In this document: positions 1 through 7,604 of the stretch, piece by piece
Numbering within the stretch: the first letter of the stretch is position 1
Layout of the letters: every line of letters starts with the position of its first letter
DNA from: Clostridium sporogenes
GTDB lineage: Bacteria; Bacillota; Clostridia; Clostridiales; Clostridiaceae
Direction of reading: 5' to 3'
DNA length: 64,000 nt
Assembly (NCBI RefSeq): GCF_001020205.1
Contig: NZ_CP011663.1
Span: 3,534,001 to 3,598,000, forward strand
The notes under the pieces: model-generated
The model's database searches: none
What the model was told of the DNA's origin: nothing
What the model saw: the letters and a program-made list of their open reading frames with translations, nothing else
Translations under genes and position numbers: made by a program

Positions 1-1640
1 TTTTAAAATTTAATATAAATGTTACTTATTTAGGAGTAATAGAAGTAGTCTGTATAACTTTTGATGGATTTATCAAATACTGTAAATTCAATAAAAAATG
101 GTCTATTCAAACTCTTTATAAATTAAAATCTCATAACAATAATATAGATGAAGCAAACTTATTTTCTAAAGGAAATAAACTTCATATATTTTTTATGTTT
201 TATGAAAATAAATATGATTCTAGAGGAAACATTCTACACTATGTATGGAACGGAAACAAATTTAAAACTAATATAATAGGTCCTATAAACACTATTGATG
301 GTGTAGAAAAACATTATAATTTAGAAACATTAAATAATACTATTAATATGTTCTACATAACTAAAGAAAAGAACTCTCACGTTATTAATTTATGTAAATT
401 TTTAAATAATGATGGTTGGAGCAGCCCTAAAAAACTATATAGATTAGATGGCAATAATATCAATTTTTCTACTTTAAAGAAAGATAAACAATTTAATATT
501 TTAAATTTATCTGAAGAAAATGGAATATATACACTAGAACATGTAACAATAGATATCAAAGATAACATTAATAATTTCCCTATTTATAAAACAAATAATA
601 CTATATATAAATCTACATTAATTATATTCAATGATATATTGTATTGTGTATGGTCAGAAAATAATAAATTAATGTATTCTTCTTTTAATGGAACCAAATG
701 GTCCAACTGTTATAAAATAGATACTAAATCTTTCGACAATATAGATATGTATAAATATATATATGAAGAAAGTCCTTTAGATAAATCCATAGAAAGTAAA
801 AACATATTTGCTTCTATATCTGATAATATTAATGTATTTTTACCTAAAGTCACTAAAACATATAATAATAATAATAAATATGATGCTGAAAGTACTATAA
901 AAAAATTACTTCAAGACATATCTAAAAAAAATACTGTAAACTATGATTTAATGAACAAAACAATATCATTGACAGAAAAATTAAAAGAAAAAAATCTACA
1001 TGTTAATAATCTTATTGAAAATCTAAATAAAATTTCTATCCAAAAATCTAATATTGAAAGCAAATATAACTCTCTATTGGAAACTAATAATAAATTAAAC
1101 ATTCAAACGGAAGACTTTAAAGAAAAGCTGAATAACGAAAATAAAAATAATGAACTTATAAAAATAAAACTTAAAGAAAAAATAGATGAAAATGAAAATC
1201 TAAATAACATAATTCAAAAATTACAAAATGAAAATATAACAACAATAAAAAATCTTGATGATAAATATCTTATTAAAATTAAAAATATAAAAAAGCAACT
1301 TGAAGATAAGGAAAATCAACTTAAAGATTTACTTGATAAAAATAAAAGCTTAGAAAAAAATATTAAAGAATTAAAACTAGAAAATGATAATGCAAATGAA
1401 AAATTAGAAAAATACAGAAAAAATATTCTTTCAAACTTTAAAAATAAATATGATATAGAAGTTTCTACTATAAAAAAACAGCTTGAAGAAAAAGAAAAAA
1501 GCTTTCAATATATAACTGATTATTCACAAGAATTAGAAGCAACTTTAAACGAACTAAAATCTGAAAATTCACTCATAAAACAGCAACTAGAAAATTCTAA
1601 AAACAAAAATTTTATAGAAAAAATTTTTGGTAGATCTTAG
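1..1640 (+). CDS. Propeller-like / coiled-coil protein, 5' partial
   Basis: The reading frame is open from the first complete codon (base 3), so the ATG at 195 is internal and the true start lies before the window; about 545 residues are visible. The first 250 or so residues hold repeated strand-like blocks with W and Y-W motifs, such as HYVWNGNKF, CVWSENNKLMYSSFNGTKWS and CITFDGFIKYCKFNKKWS. These resemble the blades of a sialidase-type beta-propeller. From about residue 300 to the end the protein is an almost pure Lys/Glu/Asn-rich coiled coil, closing with a basic tail. No catalytic motif is visible. It lies beside spore-surface genes, so a structural spore or surface role is possible, but this rests on position only. 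A double hairpin terminator follows. The coding frame is certain; the function is unknown. Confidence 0.8.
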   Translation, partial: LKFNINVTYLGVIEVVCITFDGFIKYCKFNKKWSIQTLYKLKSHNNNIDEANLFSKGNKLHIFFMFYENKYDSRGNILHYVWNGNKFKTNIIGPINTIDGVEKHYNLETLNNTINMFYITKEKNSHVINLCKFLNNDGWSSPKKLYRLDGNNINFSTLKKDKQFNILNLSEENGIYTLEHVTIDIKDNINNFPIYKTNNTIYKSTLIIFNDILYCVWSENNKLMYSSFNGTKWSNCYKIDTKSFDNIDMYKYIYEESPLDKSIESKNIFASISDNINVFLPKVTKTYNNNNKYDAESTIKKLLQDISKKNTVNYDLMNKTISLTEKLKEKNLHVNNLIENLNKISIQKSNIESKYNSLLETNNKLNIQTEDFKEKLNNENKNNELIKIKLKEKIDENENLNNIIQKLQNENITTIKNLDDKYLIKIKNIKKQLEDKENQLKDLLDKNKSLEKNIKELKLENDNANEKLEKYRKNILSNFKNKYDIEVSTIKKQLEEKEKSFQYITDYSQELEATLNELKSENSLIKQQLENSKNKNFIEKIFGRS

Positions 1641-1683
1641 AAATAATTATTTACTTTTAAAAACAAACCATAATAAAAAAAAC

Positions 1684-1733
1684 TCCTTGCATTTCATTAA
1701 ATGCAAGGAATTTAGTTATTAACTAAATTTTTC
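1684..1733. terminator. Bidirectional double-hairpin terminator
   Basis: Two perfect hairpins sit back to back: an 11-bp stem with a CATT loop (1684-1709) and an 8-bp stem with a 3-nt loop (1710-1728). The second ends in a T-run on the + strand. On the - strand the 11-bp stem runs into a long T-run (the A-run at 1673-1682). It lies between two convergent genes and can end both. Confidence 0.85.
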
Positions 1734-1787
1734 TATATAATTTTATTTTAGACAAGTCCCTACCTTATTTAAAATAATTCTTAAAGA

Positions 1788-2387
1788 TTATATAGCATTA
1801 AAACGTGTAACTTTACAAATTGAATATGCATCTGGGGCACCATCAGCTATATTTTCTCCTACTACTATTCCAAGTCCAACTCTTCTTATAGTTAAGTTTT
1901 GAAAAATATTAGGATCTTGTTGTCCTTCAAATTGTAATGCTACATTATTATTTATAAAATTGTTTAATCTTTCTCTTAATGGTCTTTCACAACAATCGCA
2001 TTCTTCACAAGTACATACTGGTGGTAATAAATTAATTTGATTTATAGTGTTTATATCTCTCCATCTAACTCTTGAAATATTACAAATTGAAATAAAACTA
2101 GTATTTTGTATATTAATTATACTATCCTCTATTGCTACTATTTGATTTACTTGAAAAGATTGAGTTGCTCCTGTATCAAGGGTTACTTGAATTGTAGCTC
2201 CAGGTGCTAAAATACTTCTTAATTGATTCAATAAATTTTCCATAGGATCTACACAACAATCACATATATTAGTAGCAACATCACAACAGCATCCACCTAC
2301 ACATATATCGCATTCACAGCAATATAAATCTTCTAATTTTCGTTGTAATCTTCTTCTATCTTTATCGCATAGCATAAATCTCAACAT
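1788..2387 (-). CDS. Cysteine-rich putative spore-surface protein
   Basis: This 199-residue protein has 18 cysteines, mostly in two clusters: near residues 7-45 (CCECDIC, GGCCC, CDCC) and near 128-140 (CTCEECDCC). Each cluster is followed by a similar beta-rich stretch of about 60 residues that ends in a SICNISRV / SICKVTRF motif, so the protein looks like an internal duplication. Self-assembling cysteine-rich proteins are known exosporium components of C. sporogenes (the Csx proteins). Placement next to collagen-like genes makes a spore-surface role likely, but I cannot claim it is one of them. The listed ATG directly abuts GAAAGG. A second ATG at 2375 (Met5) has 12-nt spacing, so the start may be there. 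A CATATAATA box (2435-2443) upstream resembles a SigE/SigK -10. Confidence 0.7.
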   Translation of the reverse strand: MLRFMLCDKDRRRLQRKLEDLYCCECDICVGGCCCDVATNICDCCVDPMENLLNQLRSILAPGATIQVTLDTGATQSFQVNQIVAIEDSIINIQNTSFISICNISRVRWRDINTINQINLLPPVCTCEECDCCERPLRERLNNFINNNVALQFEGQQDPNIFQNLTIRRVGLGIVVGENIADGAPDAYSICKVTRFNAI

Positions 2388-2707
2388 CCTTTCAACTACT
2401 TAGATCTAATATTTCATATTATTTGTTGTCAATATATTATATGATTTATATTTGATTAATGTTATTTATTCTATAAATAAATATTGTAATATACATACTC
2501 ATATTTTCATAAATTTGCATACCATATATTATGTCTAAAAAGTTATATCCTATATATTTTTAAATTTAATCAAATTTATTCCATATGTCAAAATAATAAA
2601 ATAAACTTCTTATTAATTACAATTCTATATCTGATTCTACTTATATACTTAGAAATGATAATTAAATAGTATATAAAATAATTAGTAAATTTATATGAGG
2701 TGATTTA
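2388..2707. other. AT-rich divergent intergenic region
   Basis: This is the upstream region of two divergent genes. On the - strand, CATATAATA at 2435-2443 fits the CATANNNTA -10 of mother-cell sigma factors, about 50 nt before the Cys-rich gene; no convincing -35 was found. The + strand shows a good ribosome site (GAGGTG at 2698-2703) for the glycosyltransferase but no clear promoter. No ORF or repeat was seen. Confidence 0.4.
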
Positions 2708-3784
2708 ATGATAACTATAAGTTTATGTATGATTGTAAAAAATGAAGAAATTACACTAGAAAGATGCTTAAACTGTGCTAAAGATTTTGTTGATGAAATC
2801 ATAATAGTTGATACAGGTTCTACGGATAAAACTAAGGAAATTGCTAGTAAATTTACAGATAAAATTTACGATTTCGAATGGATCCAAGACTTTGCAGCAG
2901 CAAGAAATTTTTCATTTAGCAAGGCTACCAAGGAGTATATATTTTACTTAGATGCTGATGACATAATCTTGGAAGAAGACCAAAAAAAATTAAAAAAATT
3001 AAAATCTAATTTAGATAAATCTATTGATTCCGTTACTATGTTTTATAATCTGAATCTTAATAAGGACGGTATACCAGCTTTAAGTTATAGAAGAAATAGG
3101 CTTGTTAAACGAGAAAATAATTTTAAATGGTATGGAAGAGTTCATAATTATTTACAAGTCTATGGAAATATCTTTGATAGTGACATAGCTATAGTTCATG
3201 ATAAGGTAAAACCTCGTGATTCTGACAGAAATTTAAATATATATAAGAAGATGATAGAAGAAAATTATGAGTTTTCTCCAAGAGATATATTCTACTATGG
3301 TAATGAATTATATGATCATAAATTATACGAAGAAGCTATAGAACAATATAAAAAATTATTAGAAATGAAGTCTGGCTGGTACGAAGATAAAATAACTGCT
3401 TGCGGAAAGCTTGCAGATTACTACAATTATGTAAAGAATTTTTTTAATGCTAAAAAATATTGTTATTATTCTTTTAACTATGATAAACCAAGAGCTGAAT
3501 TTTGTTGTAGACTAGGTCGCTACTTTTTAAATGAAAATAAATTGTCTAATGCAATATTTTGGTATGAATTAGCTACCAACTTAGAACGCCCTAAAAATGG
3601 TTGGGGATTTTTTAGTGATGACTGTTGGACCTGGCTTCCTCATGTTCAACTTTGTGTTTGCTACTATAAACAAGGAAACAAAGAACTATCTTATAAACAC
3701 AATGAACTAGCGCTATCCTATTCCCCTAATAACAAAACTCTACTTAATAATAAAGAATTCTTTAAAAGTATCGGATTTGAGTAA
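2708..3784 (+). CDS. Family 2 glycosyltransferase with TPR repeats
   Basis: 358 residues. The N-terminal GT-A domain begins with SLCMIVKNEE and has the VDTGSTDKT nucleotide-sugar motif near residues 36-45. Its metal-binding DxD-type motif LDADD lies near residue 82. From about residue 190 to the end there are helical repeats of TPR type (for example Y-E-E-A-I-E-Q-Y-K-K-L-L). Enzymes of this layout transfer sugars to proteins or to surface glycan precursors in the cytoplasm. It stands just before the collagen-like genes, whose Gly-Pro-Thr triplets are classic O-glycosylation targets in Bacillus BclA. Modifying those Thr residues is therefore the natural inference, not shown. GAGGTG lies 5 nt before the ATG. 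Confidence 0.88.
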   Translation: MITISLCMIVKNEEITLERCLNCAKDFVDEIIIVDTGSTDKTKEIASKFTDKIYDFEWIQDFAAARNFSFSKATKEYIFYLDADDIILEEDQKKLKKLKSNLDKSIDSVTMFYNLNLNKDGIPALSYRRNRLVKRENNFKWYGRVHNYLQVYGNIFDSDIAIVHDKVKPRDSDRNLNIYKKMIEENYEFSPRDIFYYGNELYDHKLYEEAIEQYKKLLEMKSGWYEDKITACGKLADYYNYVKNFFNAKKYCYYSFNYDKPRAEFCCRLGRYFLNENKLSNAIFWYELATNLERPKNGWGFFSDDCWTWLPHVQLCVCYYKQGNKELSYKHNELALSYSPNNKTLLNNKEFFKSIGFE

Positions 3785-3830
3785 AGTTACCCCTAAAAAT
3801 CTATCTTAACCCTCACCTTATATTATATTT

Positions 3831-3861
3831 TATATCAAATAAAATAACTCATCATATTATA
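3831..3861 (+). promoter_or_regulatory. Putative mother-cell (SigE/SigK-type) promoter, copy 1
   Basis: CATATTATA at 3853-3861 fits the CATANNNTA -10 of SigE/SigK. TATATCAAA starts at 3831, 22 bases before it. Exactly the same two boxes at the same spacing occur at 7501-7531 before the paralogous collagen gene. Confidence 0.55.
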
Positions 3862-3868
3862 TAGTAAT

Positions 3869-3892
3869 GCTAATATATTGAATTTTATTAGC
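3869..3892 (+). other. Conserved 5'-UTR inverted repeat, copy 1
   Basis: GCTAAT and ATTAGC (6-bp arms, 12-nt loop) lie just after the putative promoter and would sit near the mRNA 5' end. The same arms with the same spacing recur at 7539-7562, with a partly different loop. This suggests a conserved 5'-stabilising hairpin. Confidence 0.45.
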
Positions 3893-3933
3893 TTTATTAT
3901 ATAATCATATTATTTAAATAGAAGGTGATTTAT

Positions 3934-4620
3934 TTGAATCATAGATGTAAAAAAATTATATGTATGCCGTGTTGTAGTAGATGTACCTGCCCTCGAGGTG
4001 TAACTGGACCTACTGGTCCTAGAGGTATTACTGGTCCTACTGGACCTCAAGGTGTTACTGGTCCTACTGGACTTCAGGGTGTTACTGGTCTTACTGGACC
4101 TCAAGGTGTTACTGGACCTACTGGACCTCAAGGTGTTACTGGTCCTACTGGACCTCAAGGTGTTACTGGTCCTACTGGGCCTACTGCAAATTTAATTGGA
4201 TTACAAGCTCAAACAACAGGATTACAACTTGGTATAATAGCTGATTCAGCAGATATACCATTAGATACTTTAATAAGTGATGCTGGAACACCAGATATAA
4301 CATTTAATGCAATTTCAAATGATATACAGCTTAATACACTTGGAGTTTACTATGTAGACTGGTGGATTAATATTTCTGATGCACAAACAACAGACTCCGA
4401 AATAAATTTAACTCTAGATGCCGCTAATGGAATAATAGTACCAGGCAATGTAAGTTTCACTGCTGAAACATTATCACTGCCTACACAGATATCAGGAAAT
4501 GCAGTTATTACTGTAACTTCTGCACCTGTAAATTTAAAAATTATAAATTCTACTGGAGGAGCTATTCAACTAGGAAATACAACAATACAATTAAATGTAT
4601 CAGTAATTAAAGTTAGGTAA
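3934..4620 (+). CDS. Collagen-like exosporium protein with jelly-roll C-terminus (BclA-like)
   Basis: The start chosen is TTG at 3934, six bases after AGGTG. A GTG at 3925 lies inside the ribosome site and is unlikely. The 228-residue protein has a Cys-rich leader (HRCKKIICMPCCSRCTCPRG), then about 20 Gly-X-Thr/Pro triplets (GPTGPQGVT units). A beta-rich domain of about 140 residues follows, containing GVYYVDWWINIS, typical of C1q/TNF-like trimerising heads such as BclA. Collagen-like filaments of this kind form the hairy nap of the exosporium. The same YYVDWW domain appears at the N-terminus of the next gene. A strong terminator follows. The exact exosporium role is inferred from family and context. 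Confidence 0.85.
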   Translation: MNHRCKKIICMPCCSRCTCPRGVTGPTGPRGITGPTGPQGVTGPTGLQGVTGLTGPQGVTGPTGPQGVTGPTGPQGVTGPTGPTANLIGLQAQTTGLQLGIIADSADIPLDTLISDAGTPDITFNAISNDIQLNTLGVYYVDWWINISDAQTTDSEINLTLDAANGIIVPGNVSFTAETLSLPTQISGNAVITVTSAPVNLKIINSTGGAIQLGNTTIQLNVSVIKVR

Positions 4621-4671
4621 TCTTAAATTCTATTTTATAGCGGTAATTACAACTAAAAAAGATAAATAAAA

Positions 4672-4724
4672 AAATATACTTCACTCTTAAATATATTATT
4701 TAAACAGTGAAGTATATTTTTAAA
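4672..4724 (+). terminator. Rho-independent terminator
   Basis: A 14-bp perfect stem (4672-4685 with 4706-4719) is continued by an inner TTAAATA/TATTTAA stem and runs into TTTTT. It ends the first collagen-like gene. Confidence 0.88.
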
Positions 4725-4993
4725 TTAATTTAGATAATATTAAATGATTAAACTTGTTAGAATATAATTTTAATATCTAAATATAACAATAATCACACTC
4801 TTAAATTAGTATTACTATAATATATTATATTATAGATATAAATTATACTACTTTAGATAGTATTAAAGGTTATTGTAATAATCTCTTAGCTTATAAATTA
4901 GGCGCACTATAAAAAATTAATTACAAATAACTATAAAGATAAATAAATTATGTAGACTAAGCGAAAAAATCAATATTGAATGAGGTGTATAAT
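4725..4993. other. AT-rich intergenic region before the inverted collagen gene
   Basis: No ORF, repeat or convincing promoter was found here. The duplicated CATATTATA promoter of the neighbouring collagen genes is absent, so this gene may be controlled differently. The ribosome site GAGGTG is at 4982-4987. Confidence 0.4.
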
Positions 4994-7078
4994 ATGGTAA
5001 ATAATAGTCTACAACTCCAAAGAACAACTACCGGTACCATATCCGCTAACACAAATGTTATATTTGATAATACACTTTTATCTACTGGTAGTGATATAAG
5101 CTATAACGGAGGAACAGGAGTTGTAACAATAACTAAAACAGGCATATACTATGTTGATTGGTGGGTTACCACTCAATCATCATTTTCTGCGACTTATATA
5201 TCATTTGCTATAAAAACGTCAGATAATAAAACAATAAAAGGTGAATCTCCTATAAAAATAAGTCAAGTTTCTGGTAACGCTTTATTAAATGTAACAACTG
5301 TCCCTTATACTTTTTCACTAATAAATAGTAATTTAGATGTATCATTAGCTGTCAATCCTACAGTAAAAGCTAATTTATCTGTAACAGAAGAAACTAGTAC
5401 CTTAGGTGTTACTGGACCTACTGGCCCTCAAGGTATAACTGGAGCTACTGGTCCTCAAGGCATTACTGGTGCTACTGGTCCTCAAGGTGTAACTGGTGCT
5501 ACTGGTCCTCAGGGTGTAACCGGAACTACTGGACTTCAAGGTGTAACTGGACCTACTGGCCCTCAAGGCACAACTGGACCTACTGGCTCTCAAGGTGTAA
5601 CTGGACCTACTGGCCCTCAAGGTGTAACTGGACCTACTGGCCCTCAAGGTGTAACCGGTGCTACTGGTCCTCAAGGTGTAACTGGTGCTACTGGTCCTCA
5701 AGGTGTAACCGGAGCTACTGGTCCTCAAGGTATTACTGGACCTACTGGCCCTCAAGGTATTACCGGACCTACTGGACTTCAAGGTGTAACTGGTGCTACT
5801 GGTCCTCAAGGCATAACCGGAACTACTGGCCCTCAAGGCACAACTGGACCTACTGGCCCTCAAGGCACAACTGGACCTACTGGCCCTCAAGGCACAACTG
5901 GACCTACTGGCCCTCAAGGCACAACTGGACCTACTGGCCCTCAAGGCACAACTGGACCTACTGGCCCTCAAGGCACAACTGGACCTACTGGCCCTCAAGG
6001 CACAACTGGACCTACTGGAGTAACTGGCCCTACTGGTATTCAAGGTATTACTGGACCTACTGGAGTAACTGGCCCTACTGGTATCCAAGGTATCACAGGT
6101 CCTACTGGAGTAACTGGCCCTACTGGTATCCAAGGTATCACAGGTCCTACTGGAGTAACTGGCCCTACTGGTATTCAAGGTATCACAGGTCCTACTGGAG
6201 TAACTGGCCCTACTGGTATTCAAGGTATCACAGGTCCTACTGGAGTAACTGGTCCTACTGGTATTCAAGGTATTACAGGTCCTACTGGAGTAACTGGCCC
6301 TACTGGTATCCAAGGTATCACAGGTCCTACTGGAGTAACTGGTCCTACTGGTATTCAAGGTATCACAGGTCCTACTGGAGTAACTGGTCCTACTGGTATT
6401 CAAGGTATTACTGGACCTACTGGAGTAACTGGTCCTACTGGTATTCAAGGTATCACAGGTCCTACTGGAGTAACTGGTCCTACTGGTATTCAAGGTATTA
6501 CTGGACCTACTGGAGTAACTGGTCCTACTGGTATTCAAGGTATCACAGGTCCTACTGGAGTAACTGGCCCTACTGGTATTCAAGGTATTACTGGACCTAC
6601 TGGAGTAACTGGTCCTACTGGTATTCAAGGTATTACAGGTCCTACTGGAGTAACTGGCCCTACTGGTATCCAAGGTATCACAGGTCCTACTGGAGTAACT
6701 GGCCCTACTGGTATCCAAGGTATCACAGGTCCTACTGGAGTAACTGGCCCTACTGGTATTCAAGGTATCACAGGTCCTACTGGAGTAACTGGCCCTACTG
6801 GTATTCAAGGTATCACAGGTCCTACTGGAGTAACTGGTCCTACTGGTATTCAAGGTATCACAGGTCCTACTGGAGTAACTGGCCCTACTGGTATTCAAGG
6901 TATTACTGGACCTACTGGAGTAACTGGTCCTACTGGTATTCAAGGTATTACCGGACCTACTGGAGTAACTGGCCCTACTGGTATTCAAGGTATCACAGGT
7001 CCTACTGGAGTAACTGGCCCTACTGGTATTCAAGGTATCACAGGTCCTACTGGAGTAACTGGTCCTACTGGACCTTAA
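4994..7078 (+). CDS. Large collagen-like protein, inverted architecture, truncated by a nonsense codon
   Basis: The start is ATG 4994, six bases after GAGGTG; a TTG at 4976 lies upstream of the ribosome site. The 694-residue product begins with a globular beta domain (about residues 1-135, with GIYYVDWWVTT) homologous to the C-terminal head of the preceding collagen protein. About 550 residues of Gly-X-Y repeats follow: mixed GATGPQGVT-type units, then seven 9-residue GPQGTT units, then 23 identical 15-residue GVTGPTGIQGITGPT units. The last triplets read GPTGP followed by TAA at 7076-7078, where every earlier equivalent has CAA (Gln). The frame then stays open for 43 codons to TAA 7208-7210. 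It lacks the Cys-rich leader of its two neighbours. It is probably spore-surface; the truncation affects only the C-terminal cap. Confidence 0.85.
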   Translation: MVNNSLQLQRTTTGTISANTNVIFDNTLLSTGSDISYNGGTGVVTITKTGIYYVDWWVTTQSSFSATYISFAIKTSDNKTIKGESPIKISQVSGNALLNVTTVPYTFSLINSNLDVSLAVNPTVKANLSVTEETSTLGVTGPTGPQGITGATGPQGITGATGPQGVTGATGPQGVTGTTGLQGVTGPTGPQGTTGPTGSQGVTGPTGPQGVTGPTGPQGVTGATGPQGVTGATGPQGVTGATGPQGITGPTGPQGITGPTGLQGVTGATGPQGITGTTGPQGTTGPTGPQGTTGPTGPQGTTGPTGPQGTTGPTGPQGTTGPTGPQGTTGPTGPQGTTGPTGVTGPTGIQGITGPTGVTGPTGIQGITGPTGVTGPTGIQGITGPTGVTGPTGIQGITGPTGVTGPTGIQGITGPTGVTGPTGIQGITGPTGVTGPTGIQGITGPTGVTGPTGIQGITGPTGVTGPTGIQGITGPTGVTGPTGIQGITGPTGVTGPTGIQGITGPTGVTGPTGIQGITGPTGVTGPTGIQGITGPTGVTGPTGIQGITGPTGVTGPTGIQGITGPTGVTGPTGIQGITGPTGVTGPTGIQGITGPTGVTGPTGIQGITGPTGVTGPTGIQGITGPTGVTGPTGIQGITGPTGVTGPTGIQGITGPTGVTGPTGIQGITGPTGVTGPTGIQGITGPTGVTGPTGP
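5828..6016 (+). repeat. 27-bp tandem repeat, 7 copies
   Basis: Seven consecutive 27-bp units encode GPQGTTGPT. The units are nearly identical at the DNA level, indicating recent expansion. They lie directly before the 45-bp array. Confidence 0.9.
6017..7051 (+). repeat. 45-bp tandem repeat, 23 copies
   Basis: Twenty-three 45-bp units start with GGAGTAACT at 6017 and recur to 7052. All encode the same 15 residues (GVTGPTGIQGITGPT). Variation is limited to a few synonymous third positions (GGC/GGT, ATT/ATC, ACT/ACA/ACC, GGA/GGT). Units 2-5 and 15-18 carry the same synonymous haplotype series, which points to block duplication. Confidence 0.95.
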
Positions 7079-7210
7079 GGTATAACTCATACAGCTGGTT
7101 CAACAGACATTATATTAGATTCTAACGTTTATTATATAGTTGAGTATACTGTAATTACTAGTCCAGCTTCCAGACCGAATGTTAGCGTTAAAATTGTTAG
7201 ATTAGAATAA
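7079..7210 (+). pseudogene. Orphaned C-terminal tail of the collagen-like gene
   Basis: This is 43 in-frame codons after the TAA at 7076 and ends at TAA 7208-7210. It begins GIT, continuing the repeat, and then encodes a short beta-rich tail (SNVYYIVEYTV ... VSVKIVRLE). That tail resembles the last strands of the collagen heads; the first collagen gene ends in a similar LNVSVIKVR. The terminator at 7244 follows this second stop, consistent with the original gene ending here. Confidence 0.8.
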
Positions 7211-7243
7211 TAATCATTAGAAACTATTTAATAATTCAATAAT

Positions 7244-7286
7244 AACTAGGTAAGCACATGCTAACTATAGTCTTACCTAGTTTTTT
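7244..7286 (+). terminator. Rho-independent terminator
   Basis: An 11-bp perfect stem AACTAGGTAAG/CTTACCTAGTT has a 17-nt loop and is followed by a T6 run. It lies 34 bases after the second, ancestral-looking stop of the large collagen gene. Confidence 0.9.
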
Positions 7287-7500
7287 CAATATTATATAAC
7301 TTATTAATCCCTCATTTAATTAACTAATAATACTACTTTCGTACCTTATAAAATAGTTACACAATTCTCCTATTTCATTAGTTTTACACAAATTCTTATA
7401 TCTTTAAATACAATTTATAACTTCTCTAAGCAAAAAAGAGCTTATAAACTCACTTTATATATCTAATTATCTTACTCTTACAATAAATTAACTTAACTTT

Positions 7501-7531
7501 TATATCAAAAAAAAAAGTTTATCATATTATA
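7501..7531 (+). promoter_or_regulatory. Putative mother-cell (SigE/SigK-type) promoter, copy 2
   Basis: TATATCAAA at 7501 and CATATTATA at 7523-7531 match copy 1 (3831-3861) in sequence and spacing. Flanking sequence such as the A-rich spacer differs, so the boxes themselves appear conserved. The region 7287-7500 upstream shows nothing else. Confidence 0.55.
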
Positions 7532-7538
7532 TAGTAAT

Positions 7539-7562
7539 GCTAATGTTTTTAATTTTATTAGC
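7539..7562 (+). other. Conserved 5'-UTR inverted repeat, copy 2
   Basis: GCTAAT/ATTAGC arms with a 12-nt loop, equivalent to 3869-3892 before the paralogue. Confidence 0.45.
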
Positions 7563-7604
7563 AGGAAAATATAATAAATATTATTTAAATAGAAGGTGAT
7601 TTAT

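Noticed and set aside
3925..3933. GTG starts at 3925 and 7596 for the collagen-like genes
   Set aside because: Both GTGs lie within the AGGTG ribosome site. The TTG six bases on fits better and occurs in both paralogues.
3910..4158. Ser/Arg-rich frame on the - strand
   Set aside because: Antisense shadow of the first collagen-like gene.
6017..7051. CRISPR array
   Set aside because: The units are contiguous with no spacers and stay in frame within a collagen gene.
5402..7090. A 562-residue Ser/Arg/Thr repeat frame on the - strand
   Set aside because: It is the antisense shadow of the Gly-Pro-Thr repeat; same-period composition in the reverse frame, with no ribosome site.
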